64,000 bases of DNA from Roseovarius sp. (GCF_030373445.1 NZ_JAUCYU010000006.1:62001-126000), one strand, 5' to 3'; counted from the stretch's first letter, positions 25,205 to 34,343 are shown. A program made the numbers and translations. The notes: a model not told the origin generated them from the letters alone.

Positions 25205-26827
25205 TTACCCCGCCGTCAGCTTCATCCGCGCCATCGCATCCTCGCGCAGCTTGAATTTCTGCACCTTGCCCGTCCCCGAGGTCATCGGCAGGTCATCGAC
25301 GATGAACGCCTCCCCCGGCATCTTGTAGCTGGCCAGCTTCGGCTTCAGCACCTGCAGGATATCCGCCGCCTCCAGCCGCGCGCCTTCTTCCGGCACGATA
25401 TAGGCCACGCCCACGTTGTCGTCATTGCCCGCGGGAATCCCCACCACCGCGCATTGCCGCACGCCCTCGATCCGGGCGATCACATGCTCGATCTCCTGCG
25501 GCGCCACGTTGAACCCGCGCGACTTGTACGCATCGCCAAGCCGGCCGGTGTAGGTCAGCCGCCCGGTCTCGTCCAGCCACCCGGTATCGCCTGTCCGGAA
25601 CCACCCGTCCTCCCGCAGTACGCGCGCCGTCTCCTCCGGCTTGTTGTAATAGCCCAGCATGTTGCAATATCCGCGCGACCAGATTTCCCCCTGCTCGCCC
25701 GCCGGCACCGCCTCCAGCGTCTGCGGATCGACGATCTTCAGCTCGATATCGGGCAGGGCAAAGCCCTGCTTGGCATGACGCACCTCGCGCGGGTCGTTCC
25801 ACCAGTTGCGGGTCAGCACCGTGGTCGTCTCGGTCATGCCATAGCCCGTCATCACGCCGGGGATCTTCAGCACATCCGCCACCTTGTCGAGGATCTCCGG
25901 CGCGATCGACAGCACGAACCCGATCCGCAAGGACGAGGTATCGCGGCGGTCGAGGTCCGGATTCTCCGCCATCTGCGACACGATCGGCGGCAGCAGGTGA
26001 ATGGCCGTCACCCGCTCCTGCTCGATGGCCTCGAGGCATACGCCGGCATCGAACTGCTCGCCCAGCACCACCTTCGCCCCCCGGGTCCAGAGCGGCAGAA
26101 CCCCGTTCATCGTGGCCATCGACCCGAACAGCGGAATGGACATGTAAAGACAGTCCTCGGCGTCGAAATCCACCCGGATCCCGATATCCCAGCCCTTGCG
26201 CCACACGTGATGCCCGATCATCGCGCCCTTGGGCAGCGCCGTCGTGCCCGAGCTGTAGGCGATGATCCCCGGCTGGTCGATATTCCCCTCCATCGGCGGC
26301 ATCGCCAGCCCCTCCGGCGCCGGCCCCGACCAGTCGGTCAGCCCGGCATACCCCTCGGGCGGCGCATCCGCCACGATCACCCAGCGCAGCCGCGGCAGCT
26401 TCTCCGAGCCCAGCTCGCCCGGCCGGCCATCCCGCAATGCGGGCGCCAGCCCCGCCAGCTCGCCCACGAAATCGCGGAACGCGCCCTGCCCGGGGATGAA
26501 CACCGCGTCACTCTCCGACTGCGCCAGCTGATAGGCAATCTCGTCCGGTCTCAGCCGCGTGTTGATCATCACCGCCGTCATGCCCATCTGCGCGGCGCCC
26601 AGCCACATGAACAGGAATTCCGGCCGGTTGGGCATCAGGATTGCTACCTTGTCGCCCCGCCGCATGCCCAGCGCCGCCAGCCGCGCCGACACCTTGTCGG
26701 CCTCCGCCTTCAGATCGGCGAAACTGTACCGCCTGTCGCGGAACACCAGCGCATCGCGGTCCGGGTACTGCCCGGCGATCAGCGCAAGGCTCTCCGCGTA
26801 AGTCTTGCCGAGAAATGGGTTACCCAT
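25205..26827 (-). CDS. AMP-dependent acyl-CoA synthetase/ligase
   Basis: A 540-residue member of the ANL superfamily that would activate a carboxylic acid through an acyl-adenylate to its CoA thioester. Core motifs are present: YSSGTTALPKGA (191-202), TGYGMTETTT, WFRTGDTGWLDETGRLTYTG and the C-terminal SGTGKVQKFKL with the adenylation Lys. The size suits medium- or long-chain or aryl acids, but the pocket cannot be read. It is divergent from the MocR gene, with a 190-bp shared region holding an inverted repeat, which suggests that MocR controls it. Confidence 0.9.
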   Translation of the reverse strand: MGNPFLGKTYAESLALIAGQYPDRDALVFRDRRYSFADLKAEADKVSARLAALGMRRGDKVAILMPNRPEFLFMWLGAAQMGMTAVMINTRLRPDEIAYQLAQSESDAVFIPGQGAFRDFVGELAGLAPALRDGRPGELGSEKLPRLRWVIVADAPPEGYAGLTDWSGPAPEGLAMPPMEGNIDQPGIIAYSSGTTALPKGAMIGHHVWRKGWDIGIRVDFDAEDCLYMSIPLFGSMATMNGVLPLWTRGAKVVLGEQFDAGVCLEAIEQERVTAIHLLPPIVSQMAENPDLDRRDTSSLRIGFVLSIAPEILDKVADVLKIPGVMTGYGMTETTTVLTRNWWNDPREVRHAKQGFALPDIELKIVDPQTLEAVPAGEQGEIWSRGYCNMLGYYNKPEETARVLREDGWFRTGDTGWLDETGRLTYTGRLGDAYKSRGFNVAPQEIEHVIARIEGVRQCAVVGIPAGNDDNVGVAYIVPEEGARLEAADILQVLKPKLASYKMPGEAFIVDDLPMTSGTGKVQKFKLREDAMARMKLTAG

Positions 26828-26945
26828 GGATCGACGCCTCCTTCCGCAATCCCGCCATTCGGCCGGCTTGTCGCTGTGGACCCGCTGCCATTGTCCCGGA
26901 AATTCGAGACATTTTGAAAATTGTGGCTTTATCTGACCTCAGTGT

Positions 26946-26966
26946 ATTGTCTACAATCGAGACAAT
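26946..26966. promoter_or_regulatory. Candidate operator between ligase and MocR genes
   Basis: ATTGTCT (26946-26952) and AGACAAT (26960-26966) form a perfect 7-bp inverted repeat with a 7-bp spacer. A CGAGACA half-site seen at 26958-26964 also occurs at 26904-26910, nearer the ligase start. The divergent layout is typical for a MocR regulator acting on its neighbour and itself. The function is inferred. Confidence 0.5.
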
Positions 26967-27017
26967 GACAGATGCAATACCCGTGCAGGGTAGGCAACAA
27001 ACCGAGGGATGATAACC

Positions 27018-28394
27018 ATGTGGGTACCTGAAATCGCCGACAGCGAAGGGCCGCGCTACCTTGCCCTGGCCAGCGCCATTTCTCAAGCCATCGAAAGCGG
27101 GGAACTGCAGCCCGGCGCCCAGCTTCCGCCCCAGCGCGACCTCGCCCGCGAACTGAAGGTCACAGTCGGCACCGTCGGCCGCGCCTACAACATCGTCCGC
27201 GAACGCCAGCTTCTCAGCAGCCAGGTCGGCCGCGGCACCTTCGTCCGCGAGGCCGCGATGGAAGAGGGCATGCTGAGCCCCCTGCCCGAACGCCAGCCCG
27301 GCACCATCGACTTCGCCTGTTTCAGCCTCTCCGTCCCCGGCCTCGTCGACTCGATCTCCAGCGCCATGATCAACGTGGGCCACCGCTCCAGCCTCATGCC
27401 GCTCCAGAAATACGCCCCTGCCGTGGGCTTCCTGCCGCACCGCACCGCCGGCGCCACCTGGATCTCGCGCACCGGCTTCAAACCCGCGCCCGAGCTCACC
27501 ATGGTCACCAACGGCACGCAGCAGGCGCTGATGCTCGCCATCACCGCGCTCAGCAAGGCCGGTGAAACCGTCCTCGTCGAGGATCTTGCCTATTCCGGCA
27601 TCAAGGCACTGGGTTCGCTGCTCGAACGCAACCTCGAAGGCGTGGCGATCGACGACAAGGGCGTCATCCCCGAAGACCTCGACCGCCGCATCGCCGAGAC
27701 CAACGTGCGCCTCGTCTACATGCAGCCCACCTGCCACAACCCCACAGGCGCGGTCATGCCGGAATCCCGCCGCCGCGAGATCGCCGAGATCATCACCCGC
27801 CACGGCGTCATCGCCATCGAGGATGACGGCGCCATCGGCGGCCTGCGCGACCGGCCCCTGCCGCTGGCCCACTATGCCCCCGACAACGTGATCTATGTCA
27901 CCGGCCTGTCGAAATCCGTCAGTCCCGCCATGCGCGTGGGCTACCTCGTCAGCCCGCCGCAGCTCTTCGAACAGCTGGGTACCACGCTGCACGCCCTGAC
28001 GCTCGCCAACCCGCCGCTGATGGCCGAGGTCGCGACCGCCCTGATCAACGAGGGCACCGCCGAAACCGTCGCCCAGCGCAACCTCGAGGCACTCGCCGCC
28101 CGGCACGAGATGATGAGCCGCCGGCTCAAGACCGTCCCCCACAGCAGCCACCCGGCAGCCTTCTTCATCTGGCTCCACCTGCCCGATCACTGGACCTCGC
28201 TGGAATATTACGAGGCCGCCCGCCGCGCCGGCGTCTCGACCGTGCCGGCCGACAATTTCATGATCCGCCCCGGCGCGAAGCCGGCGGTGCGCATCTCCGT
28301 CAACCCGTGGCAAAAGCCCGAGATGGTGGAAAAGGGCATCGACATCCTGACCGGCCTGATGGCCGAGCGGAACGCTCCGCCGATGATGGTCTGA
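27018..28394 (+). CDS. MocR-family regulator (GntR winged helix fused to aminotransferase-like domain)
   Basis: A 458-residue fusion. Residues 1-75 are a GntR-type winged helix (LPPQRDLARELKVTVGTVGR), and the remainder is a fold-type-I PLP domain with Lys299 in TGLSKSVSP as the expected Schiff-base lysine. Such proteins sense amines, amino acids or PLP and act as activators or repressors. ATG 27018 is chosen because GAGGG ends nine bases upstream. ATG 27009 lies directly on that site. It is divergent from the acyl-CoA ligase gene, the most likely target. The PLP domain could retain transaminase activity. Confidence 0.9.
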   Translation: MWVPEIADSEGPRYLALASAISQAIESGELQPGAQLPPQRDLARELKVTVGTVGRAYNIVRERQLLSSQVGRGTFVREAAMEEGMLSPLPERQPGTIDFACFSLSVPGLVDSISSAMINVGHRSSLMPLQKYAPAVGFLPHRTAGATWISRTGFKPAPELTMVTNGTQQALMLAITALSKAGETVLVEDLAYSGIKALGSLLERNLEGVAIDDKGVIPEDLDRRIAETNVRLVYMQPTCHNPTGAVMPESRRREIAEIITRHGVIAIEDDGAIGGLRDRPLPLAHYAPDNVIYVTGLSKSVSPAMRVGYLVSPPQLFEQLGTTLHALTLANPPLMAEVATALINEGTAETVAQRNLEALAARHEMMSRRLKTVPHSSHPAAFFIWLHLPDHWTSLEYYEAARRAGVSTVPADNFMIRPGAKPAVRISVNPWQKPEMVEKGIDILTGLMAERNAPPMMV

Positions 28395-28411
28395 CCAAAC
28401 GGGCATCCCGG

Positions 28412-29614
28412 TCACACCCCGTGATGCCCGATGATCGACACAGAACACACGTTCTGATGCGGCGCCCCGCCAAGGTTGTGCGTCAGCCCCAGCCGCGGAT
28501 CGGCCACCTGCCGTGCGCCCGCCCGGCCATGCAATTGCAGGTAAAGCTCGTAGATCATCCGCAACCCCGACGCCCCGATCGGATGGCCGAAACATTTCAG
28601 CCCCCCGTCGATCTGGCAGGGCACGGCGCCATCGGCATCGAACACCCCGTCCAGCACGTCGCGCCACGCCTCCCCCTCGCCCGACAGGCCAAGGTCCTCC
28701 ATCGTCACCAGCTCGGTGATCGAGAAGCAGTCATGCACTTCCGTCAGACCGATCTCCTTGCGCGGCTCCCTGACCCCGGCCTCCTCGTAGGCCCGCCGGC
28801 TGGCCAGCCGCGCGGTCATCACGTGGCTGCCGTCCCAGTCGCTGAACCCCGACTCCGAGCCGTTCGACACCGCGATCTGCAGCGCCTTCACCGTCACCAG
28901 GTCGGTTTTGCCCAGCGATTTCGCGATCTCCGGCGTCGTCACGATGGCGCAGGCCGCCCCGTCCGAGACGCCGCAGCAGTCGAACAGGCCCAGCGGCTCG
29001 GCCACCATCGGCGCGTTCAGAACCTTCTCCTCGGTGATGATGTTCTGCAAATGCGCCTTGGGGTTCTTCGACCCGTTCTGGTGGCTCTTCACCGAGACAT
29101 GCGCCATCGCCCGCTTGAGGTCGTCCGCCGCGATCCCGTGCTTGCGCCGATAGGCCGAAGCGAGCTGCGCAAAGGCCCCGGGCGCCGAGTAATTGGCCCA
29201 CCACATCTGGTTGAGCATCCCACGGCTTCGCTGCGGCAACCCGCCATAGCCCGTGTCCTTGAGCTTCTCCACCCCCAGCGCCAGTGCGATGTCACACGCC
29301 CCCGAGGCCACCGCATAGGTCGCCCCGCGCAACGCCTCCGACCCGCTGGCACAGAAGTTCTCGACCCGCGTCACCGGGATATTCGGCAGCCTAAGCGCGA
29401 AGGACAGCGGCAACGCGCCCTTCCCGCCATGGATTTCCTCGATCGCCGTCGACAGCCACGCCGCGCCGATATCCTCCATCCCGATCCCGGCATCGGCGAT
29501 GCACTCCTGGTAGGCCTCGACGATCAGGTCCTCGACATCTGCCTCCCAGCGCTCGCCGAACTTGGAACATCCCATGCCGATGATGGCGACCTTGTCCTTG
29601 ATCCCGCTGGCCAT
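28412..29614 (-). CDS. Thiolase family protein (SCP-x/acetyl-CoA acetyltransferase-like)
   Basis: A 400-residue thiolase of the SCP-x-like branch. Cys88 lies in VENFCASGSEAL, the C-terminal GHPIGASG gives one His, and the glycine-rich ending is diverged from FadA-type enzymes (LTHNLGGAPHQNVCSVSIIG). SCP-x-like thiolases often work with an OB-fold (DUF35) partner, and exactly such a domain is carried by the gene two bases upstream. It would either cleave a branched or bulky 3-ketoacyl-CoA or condense acyl-CoAs. ATG 29614 was chosen by frame and by its distance from the upstream stop. The downstream end is 17 bases from the convergent MocR stop. Confidence 0.88.
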   Translation of the reverse strand: MASGIKDKVAIIGMGCSKFGERWEADVEDLIVEAYQECIADAGIGMEDIGAAWLSTAIEEIHGGKGALPLSFALRLPNIPVTRVENFCASGSEALRGATYAVASGACDIALALGVEKLKDTGYGGLPQRSRGMLNQMWWANYSAPGAFAQLASAYRRKHGIAADDLKRAMAHVSVKSHQNGSKNPKAHLQNIITEEKVLNAPMVAEPLGLFDCCGVSDGAACAIVTTPEIAKSLGKTDLVTVKALQIAVSNGSESGFSDWDGSHVMTARLASRRAYEEAGVREPRKEIGLTEVHDCFSITELVTMEDLGLSGEGEAWRDVLDGVFDADGAVPCQIDGGLKCFGHPIGASGLRMIYELYLQLHGRAGARQVADPRLGLTHNLGGAPHQNVCSVSIIGHHGV

Positions 29615-29616
29615 GA

Positions 29617-31065
29617 TCACGCGCCTCCCTTGTCGTCTGCCCGGCCCGCAACGGGCGTGGCCTTCCAGAAATAGCGGCGGAAGCCGCGCTTGCGGTCGAA
29701 CTCCTTGATCCGGAACACCATCCGCATGTCGCTGCCCACATCCACCTCGGGGCCGGCCACGTCGGTGAAGTTGGCGAACATCCGGCCACCCCCCTCGAAC
29801 TGGATCAGCCCGTAGCGCGCCGGCGGCTCGGGCGTGTAGGTCAGGTGATCCGCCGACCAGCTCACCACCTTTGCCGTCCTGTCCGCAAAAGGATACGCCT
29901 CCTGCTCTGCGAAAGACCCACAGGCCGGGTTCACGCAAACGCGGGCGCGGGGAAACTGCGGTGTGCCACACTCGGTACAGCGCCCGCCAACCAGCCCCAG
30001 CAGCATGTCGCGCCGCCGGTAGATCTGCGTCATCGCCGACTGGTAATCCACCTCGGCCCGCATCCCCTCGTCACGCTCGATCAGCTCGTTGCGCGCCATG
30101 TAAAGGTAATAGCTGGCCTCCTCGGCGCGCCGCGCCAGCGGCCCGCTGAACCAGTCGCTCGACCGCCAGTCTGCCAGCAACTCCGTCGCCCGCAGCACGA
30201 TCACGTCACAGCCCTGCCCGAACCCCACCAGCACGATCACCTGCCCCGGCTCGGCCTTTTCCAGCACCGCCGCCAGCATCATCAGCGGATGCGCCGTGCC
30301 GGTCTCGCCAACCCGGTCCTGCAAACTGTCCGCCAGAGCCTCCGGCGGCAATCCCACCGCCTTGCAAATCCCCTGCGCGGCCTTCGGCACAGCCTGCGGC
30401 AACACCGCATGCGCCACGTCGCCCGGCGCCACCCCGGCCTCCTCCAGCGCGGCCGTCACCACGCCGGGCACCAGCTTCAGATACCCCTCGTCGCGGATCC
30501 AGCGCTCTTCCCAGTAATAGTCGAACCGCCGGCCCTGTCCGCGGTAATGGTCGATGAAATCCACCGATTTCGACCGCGTCGCAAGGACCTCGGCAATCCC
30601 GTCTCCGGGTCCGACACAAACCGCCGCCGCCCCGTCGCCGAAACTCAGCTCCTGCGGCGAGCCCGGCTTGCTCTCCCGCTTGTCCGACGCCACGACCAGC
30701 CGGTCACCGCCCGGCCCCGCCGCCGCGACTGCCTCGATCAGCGCCGAGGTGCCCGCCCGCTGTGTTCCGCCGGTATCCAGCGTCCGGATATCCTCGCCAA
30801 GGTTCAGCGCGCTCGCCAGGATCGTCGCGTTCTGCCGCTCCTCGAACGGCATCGTGGTCGAGGCCAGCGTGATCCCCCCGACCGTCACATCCGCTTCCCT
30901 CAGACAGCCCCGTGCGGCCTCCACCGCCATGGTCAGCGCATCCTCGTCCCAGCCACAGACGGCCCGCTCGCCCTTGCCGCCCCGCTTTCCCTGGCCCTCC
31001 AGGATGGCTTTCCGCGCCAGTCTCAGGCGCGGCACGTAGGTTCCGATCGCGGTCAAGGCGGTCAT
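29617..31065 (-). CDS. HMG-CoA-synthase-like domain fused to zinc-ribbon/OB-fold (DUF35) domain
   Basis: A 482-residue protein with a thiolase-superfamily initiation domain (about 1-330; PQELSFGDGAAAVCVG, and a GFGQGCDVIVL ending) and a C-terminal DUF35 acyl-CoA-binding domain with a Cys4 rubredoxin-like knuckle (Cys363, 366, 377, 382) and an OB fold. Where HMG-CoA synthases carry the nucleophilic Cys (NACYGG-like), this protein reads DTGGTQRAGTSAL (98-110), so the nucleophile seems lost. It may scaffold acyl transfer to the adjoining thiolase, as in archaeal thiolase/HMG-CoA synthase/DUF35 complexes. ATG 31065 has GGGAG seven bases upstream and overlaps the rhodanese stop by ATGA. Confidence 0.85.
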   Translation of the reverse strand: MTALTAIGTYVPRLRLARKAILEGQGKRGGKGERAVCGWDEDALTMAVEAARGCLREADVTVGGITLASTTMPFEERQNATILASALNLGEDIRTLDTGGTQRAGTSALIEAVAAAGPGGDRLVVASDKRESKPGSPQELSFGDGAAAVCVGPGDGIAEVLATRSKSVDFIDHYRGQGRRFDYYWEERWIRDEGYLKLVPGVVTAALEEAGVAPGDVAHAVLPQAVPKAAQGICKAVGLPPEALADSLQDRVGETGTAHPLMMLAAVLEKAEPGQVIVLVGFGQGCDVIVLRATELLADWRSSDWFSGPLARRAEEASYYLYMARNELIERDEGMRAEVDYQSAMTQIYRRRDMLLGLVGGRCTECGTPQFPRARVCVNPACGSFAEQEAYPFADRTAKVVSWSADHLTYTPEPPARYGLIQFEGGGRMFANFTDVAGPEVDVGSDMRMVFRIKEFDRKRGFRRYFWKATPVAGRADDKGGA

Positions 31066-32648
31066 GTCAGGCTCCCTTCCGTCTCGTTCACTTCCCCGGC
31101 GGTCAGCCGGACTTCCCACTCCAGGTACGCCCGCATCGCCGCCTCCCCCTTGGCATAGGGAGGCTCGACCACGTCCATAGCGTGCGGCGGAACCGGCCCG
31201 ATCTCCACCGTCCCGCCCATCGCCCGCCAGTCCTCCAGCCCCGCATCGAGCGCCACCGCCCGCCGGTAGCCCGCGCGCAACAACGCCTCCGCCCCCAGCT
31301 TCGCCTGAACAAGGTCACCGGCCGTCACCACGATCTCATCACCGGGCGAGGCATGGCGCCGAACCTCGTGCTCCAGCCAGCCCCGCGAAATCCAGATCGC
31401 CTCCGGCAGATGCCCCTTCGCATGGGCCCGGCTCGAACTGACATCGATCACCACCGGCGCCGCGCCCGGCTCCATCAACGCATCGCAGCTCACCACCGGC
31501 ACGTCCGCGACCAGCCGGTCGATCACCTCCGGGCGCATCCGCCCCCGGCCCGTTTCCACGTCCAGCCCCGCCGCGCGCCACGCGGGCATTCCGCCATCGA
31601 GCACGACAACCTCCGCAAAGCCCATCCGCGTCAGCCACCACGCCGCCAGCCATGCCCGCGCATCGCCATCGTCCACGACAGCCACAGGCGCTCCCGGCAC
31701 CGCCAGGAAATCATCCGTCCGTTGGATCGCCTGCCCGCCCGGCAAATGAATCGCCCCCGGCACATGCCCCGCCTCGAACGCCTCCCGCGTCCGCACGTCC
31801 AGCACGTAAGGCCGTGCCGCGCCATCCGCCGCGCGCCGCCGGGCGAGATCCTCCGCGGCCACGGCCACCACGCCCAGTGATACCGCCAGCTCCCGCGCCC
31901 TTGCCGTCACGGCCGCCACGTCAGCCGCCGCCGCGTCCGGCACGTCACCGCCCGCGCCGCGCGCCACTTCGCCGCCGGCCAGCCGCCAGCCCATCGTGCC
32001 GTTCTCCAGCGCCGCGCAGTCATAGCCCAGCGCCCCCGCGGTCGCCGCCGCGATGATCGACCGCGTCCGCCCGGCACAGTTCAGCACGATCCGGTCATGC
32101 CGCCGCGCCAGCCCCGGCAACTGCCCGGCCAGTTCGAATCCCGGCAGCGATACCGCGCCGCCCAGGTGATGATCGGCAAACTCCCCCGCCGTCCGCACGT
32201 CGCACAGCACCCCCGCCCCGTCGCGCATCAGCGCGTCCGGCGGGATGAGCTTCACCCCGTCACCTTCCAGAACCTCTTCTCCGAACCGCTTGCACGGCAC
32301 GTTGACGCCCACCGCCAGCGCCCGGCCCTCCGCCGTCCAGCCCGGCAATCCGCGGTCAAGCATCTCGACCCGGCCATACCCCATCTCGCCCAGCCGCTCC
32401 GCCGCCAGCATCGCCCGCAGGTCGCCCGGCCGCCCGCTGTCATACACCACCACCGGCCAGCCATGATCGGGCATCACCTCGCCCGCCCGGAACTCCAGCA
32501 TCCGCCTTGGCAGCGACGTCGCCCCCGGCACATGCCCGCGCTCGTATTCGCCCACGTCCCGCACGTCCAGCAACGCCCAGTCCCGGCGCGGCCAGTCCAT
32601 GCCCCGCGCCACGAGCGCCGCCGCTTCAACCGTCGCCGCCTCCGCCAT
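31062..32648 (-). CDS. Four-domain rhodanese-like protein
   Basis: The 528-residue protein holds four rhodanese folds in tandem (about 1-115, 130-230, 250-365 and 375-485). Only the second has an active-site Cys: Cys191 in NCAGRTRS. The matching loops of the others carry Asp70 (VVYDSGRPGD), Asp326 or 327 (VVDDGDAR) and no Cys in the fourth (VVTAGDLVQAK). Sulfurtransferases move sulfane sulfur to thiol acceptors. Here the single active site, within an acyl-CoA operon, could act on a thioester or persulfide, or the protein may be regulatory. It overlaps its neighbours on both sides by ATGA, so it belongs to the pathway. Confidence 0.85.
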   Translation of the reverse strand: MAEAATVEAAALVARGMDWPRRDWALLDVRDVGEYERGHVPGATSLPRRMLEFRAGEVMPDHGWPVVVYDSGRPGDLRAMLAAERLGEMGYGRVEMLDRGLPGWTAEGRALAVGVNVPCKRFGEEVLEGDGVKLIPPDALMRDGAGVLCDVRTAGEFADHHLGGAVSLPGFELAGQLPGLARRHDRIVLNCAGRTRSIIAAATAGALGYDCAALENGTMGWRLAGGEVARGAGGDVPDAAAADVAAVTARARELAVSLGVVAVAAEDLARRRAADGAARPYVLDVRTREAFEAGHVPGAIHLPGGQAIQRTDDFLAVPGAPVAVVDDGDARAWLAAWWLTRMGFAEVVVLDGGMPAWRAAGLDVETGRGRMRPEVIDRLVADVPVVSCDALMEPGAAPVVIDVSSSRAHAKGHLPEAIWISRGWLEHEVRRHASPGDEIVVTAGDLVQAKLGAEALLRAGYRRAVALDAGLEDWRAMGGTVEIGPVPPHAMDVVEPPYAKGEAAMRAYLEWEVRLTAGEVNETEGSLT

Positions 32649-33109
32649 CACGAGCCGCGCACCTGGCTGCCGACGCCGCGATAGACCGTCGTCCGCCGGT
32701 GGGCAAAAACATCCCGCCCCGCCGCGTCGACACCGCGCACTTCCTGCAGCATCAGGTCCATCGAGCCCGACCGGCCCTCCTTCCGCGCAACATCCAGCAG
32801 CGTCATCCGAAGGGTCAGCATATCGCCCACCGTGATCGCCCGCTCGTAGGCAAACCCGTGCTCGCCTGCCAGGAACCGCTTCCGGTCCAGGCCTTCCCAC
32901 CACGGCGGGATCCCCGGCATCACGAAGCTCACCGGGAAGGTCGGCGGTGCGATCACATCCCGGTACCCCTGCGCCCGCGCATGGTCCGCGTCGCGCCACA
33001 GCCGGTTGTCGTCCCCGATCGCCTCGGCAAACCGCCGGATGGCCCCGCGCTCCACCTCCACGACCCAAGGCGCGCTCGATGTGCCGATCAGCTCCCTGTC
33101 GATCTCCAT
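32648..33109 (-). CDS. MaoC-like N-terminal (FAS1-type) dehydratase domain protein
   Basis: A 153-residue hot-dog-fold protein similar to the N-terminal MaoC dehydratase domain (FAEAIGDDNRLW, APPTFPVSFV, and the YERAITVGDMLT strand). Such units usually pair with a second MaoC domain to make an enoyl-CoA hydratase, and a candidate partner with the full Asp/His motif lies at 43898-44302. The catalytic loop here lacks the D-x4-H pattern, so alone it is probably inactive. ATG 33109 follows an AGGGATC site. It lies 13 bases downstream of the dehydrogenase stop and overlaps the rhodanese start. Confidence 0.8.
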   Translation of the reverse strand: MEIDRELIGTSSAPWVVEVERGAIRRFAEAIGDDNRLWRDADHARAQGYRDVIAPPTFPVSFVMPGIPPWWEGLDRKRFLAGEHGFAYERAITVGDMLTLRMTLLDVARKEGRSGSMDLMLQEVRGVDAAGRDVFAHRRTTVYRGVGSQVRGS

Positions 33110-33122
33110 GATCCCTGCCTTC

Positions 33123-34280
33123 CTAGCTGCGCTTCCACTGGCTCGACGACTGCCCAAGGATGGCACCCGCGATCATGTTCTTGTGGATCTGCATCGTCCC
33201 GCCATAGATCGAGCCGCCCCGCACTTCGGCATAGCGATGCACCAGCGGGTATTCCTTGGTGTAACCGTTCGCCCCCATGATCTGGATCGCGTCGTCACAG
33301 ACCTCCTTGGCGGCCTTCGCGGTGAACACCTTGGCAATCGACGTCTCCGTGGGAGAGGGCAGCCCCGTCTTCACCGCCGTCGCCGCCGCCCGCCACGTCA
33401 GAAGCGCCGCGGCGTCCAGCTTCACCCGCATGTCGGCCAGCATCCATTGAATCCCCTGGAAATCGGCCAGCTCACGATTGAACTGCTTGCGCTCCTTGGC
33501 ATAGGCCAGCGCCATCTCGAAGGCCGCCTCGGCCGAGCCGATCATCCGCGCGATCGAACCAAGCCGTTCGGCATTGTAGACGCTGATCAGCTTGCCGAAG
33601 GCCCCGCCATCGACAAGGATGTTCTCCTTCGGCACCCGGCACTCGTCGAAATAGAGCTCGAAGAGCAGCTCGTCGGCCATGTTGAGCGTGCCCTCGGAAT
33701 GGCTGAACCCGGGCGCGTCGTGCGGCACGATCACGGCGCCGATATCCCCGGGCCGTCCCGTCGTGCCGAACCGGCAATAGACCAGCGTGTAATGGTTGTT
33801 GTTCACGAAGCTCACGAACTGCTTCGAGCCGTTCAGGATCACCTCGTCACCCTCGACCGTCGCGCGCGTTTTCATCGCGGTCGCGGCGGAACCGGCATCC
33901 GGCTCGGTGATCCCGATGGAAATCCCGATTTCGCCCTTGCAGGACGGGATGACGAAGGTCTCCTTCTGGGCCTGCGTCCCGTATTCCGCCACCGCGCCGA
34001 CGGCGCCGGTCGAGCTGCGATGCGCGATCCCGCCCAACAGCGGCGCGGCCTTCTGCAACGCCCGCGTCACCAGCAGCGTATCGAGCAGCGGCACACCCAT
34101 GCCGCCAAGCGCCTCGGGCAGGTTCAGCCCGAGAAGCCCCTGCTCCGCCATCGTCCGGCGCAGCGCATTGACCCCCGCGGGCGTGTCCGCGTCCTTCAGC
34201 ATCGGCACAAGCTTGCGCTCGGCCACTTCCTCCGCCGCGCGCACCAGGTCGGCCTGCCGCTCGTTCAGGTCAAAATCCAT
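33123..34280 (-). CDS. Acyl-CoA dehydrogenase family protein
   Basis: This 385-residue flavoenzyme has the three-part acyl-CoA dehydrogenase fold (ISIGITEPDAGSAATAMKT; NILVDGGAFGKLISVYNAER; IQIMGANGYTKEYPL). Near the C-terminus, where many family members carry the catalytic base in YEGT, it reads YGGTMQIHKN, so the base must lie elsewhere, as in long-chain and isovaleryl-type enzymes, or be absent. ATG 34280 follows GGAGGAGG. It heads a five-gene minus-strand operon (dehydrogenase, MaoC, rhodanese, HMGS-like/DUF35, thiolase). The order matches oxidation, hydration and thiolysis of an acyl-CoA. Confidence 0.88.
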   Translation of the reverse strand: MDFDLNERQADLVRAAEEVAERKLVPMLKDADTPAGVNALRRTMAEQGLLGLNLPEALGGMGVPLLDTLLVTRALQKAAPLLGGIAHRSSTGAVGAVAEYGTQAQKETFVIPSCKGEIGISIGITEPDAGSAATAMKTRATVEGDEVILNGSKQFVSFVNNNHYTLVYCRFGTTGRPGDIGAVIVPHDAPGFSHSEGTLNMADELLFELYFDECRVPKENILVDGGAFGKLISVYNAERLGSIARMIGSAEAAFEMALAYAKERKQFNRELADFQGIQWMLADMRVKLDAAALLTWRAAATAVKTGLPSPTETSIAKVFTAKAAKEVCDDAIQIMGANGYTKEYPLVHRYAEVRGGSIYGGTMQIHKNMIAGAILGQSSSQWKRS

Positions 34281-34343
34281 GCTCTGCGCCTCCTCCCATG
34301 AGAATCGCCGGCCTGGGCCGGCGACCTGTCTTGCAATCAATCA

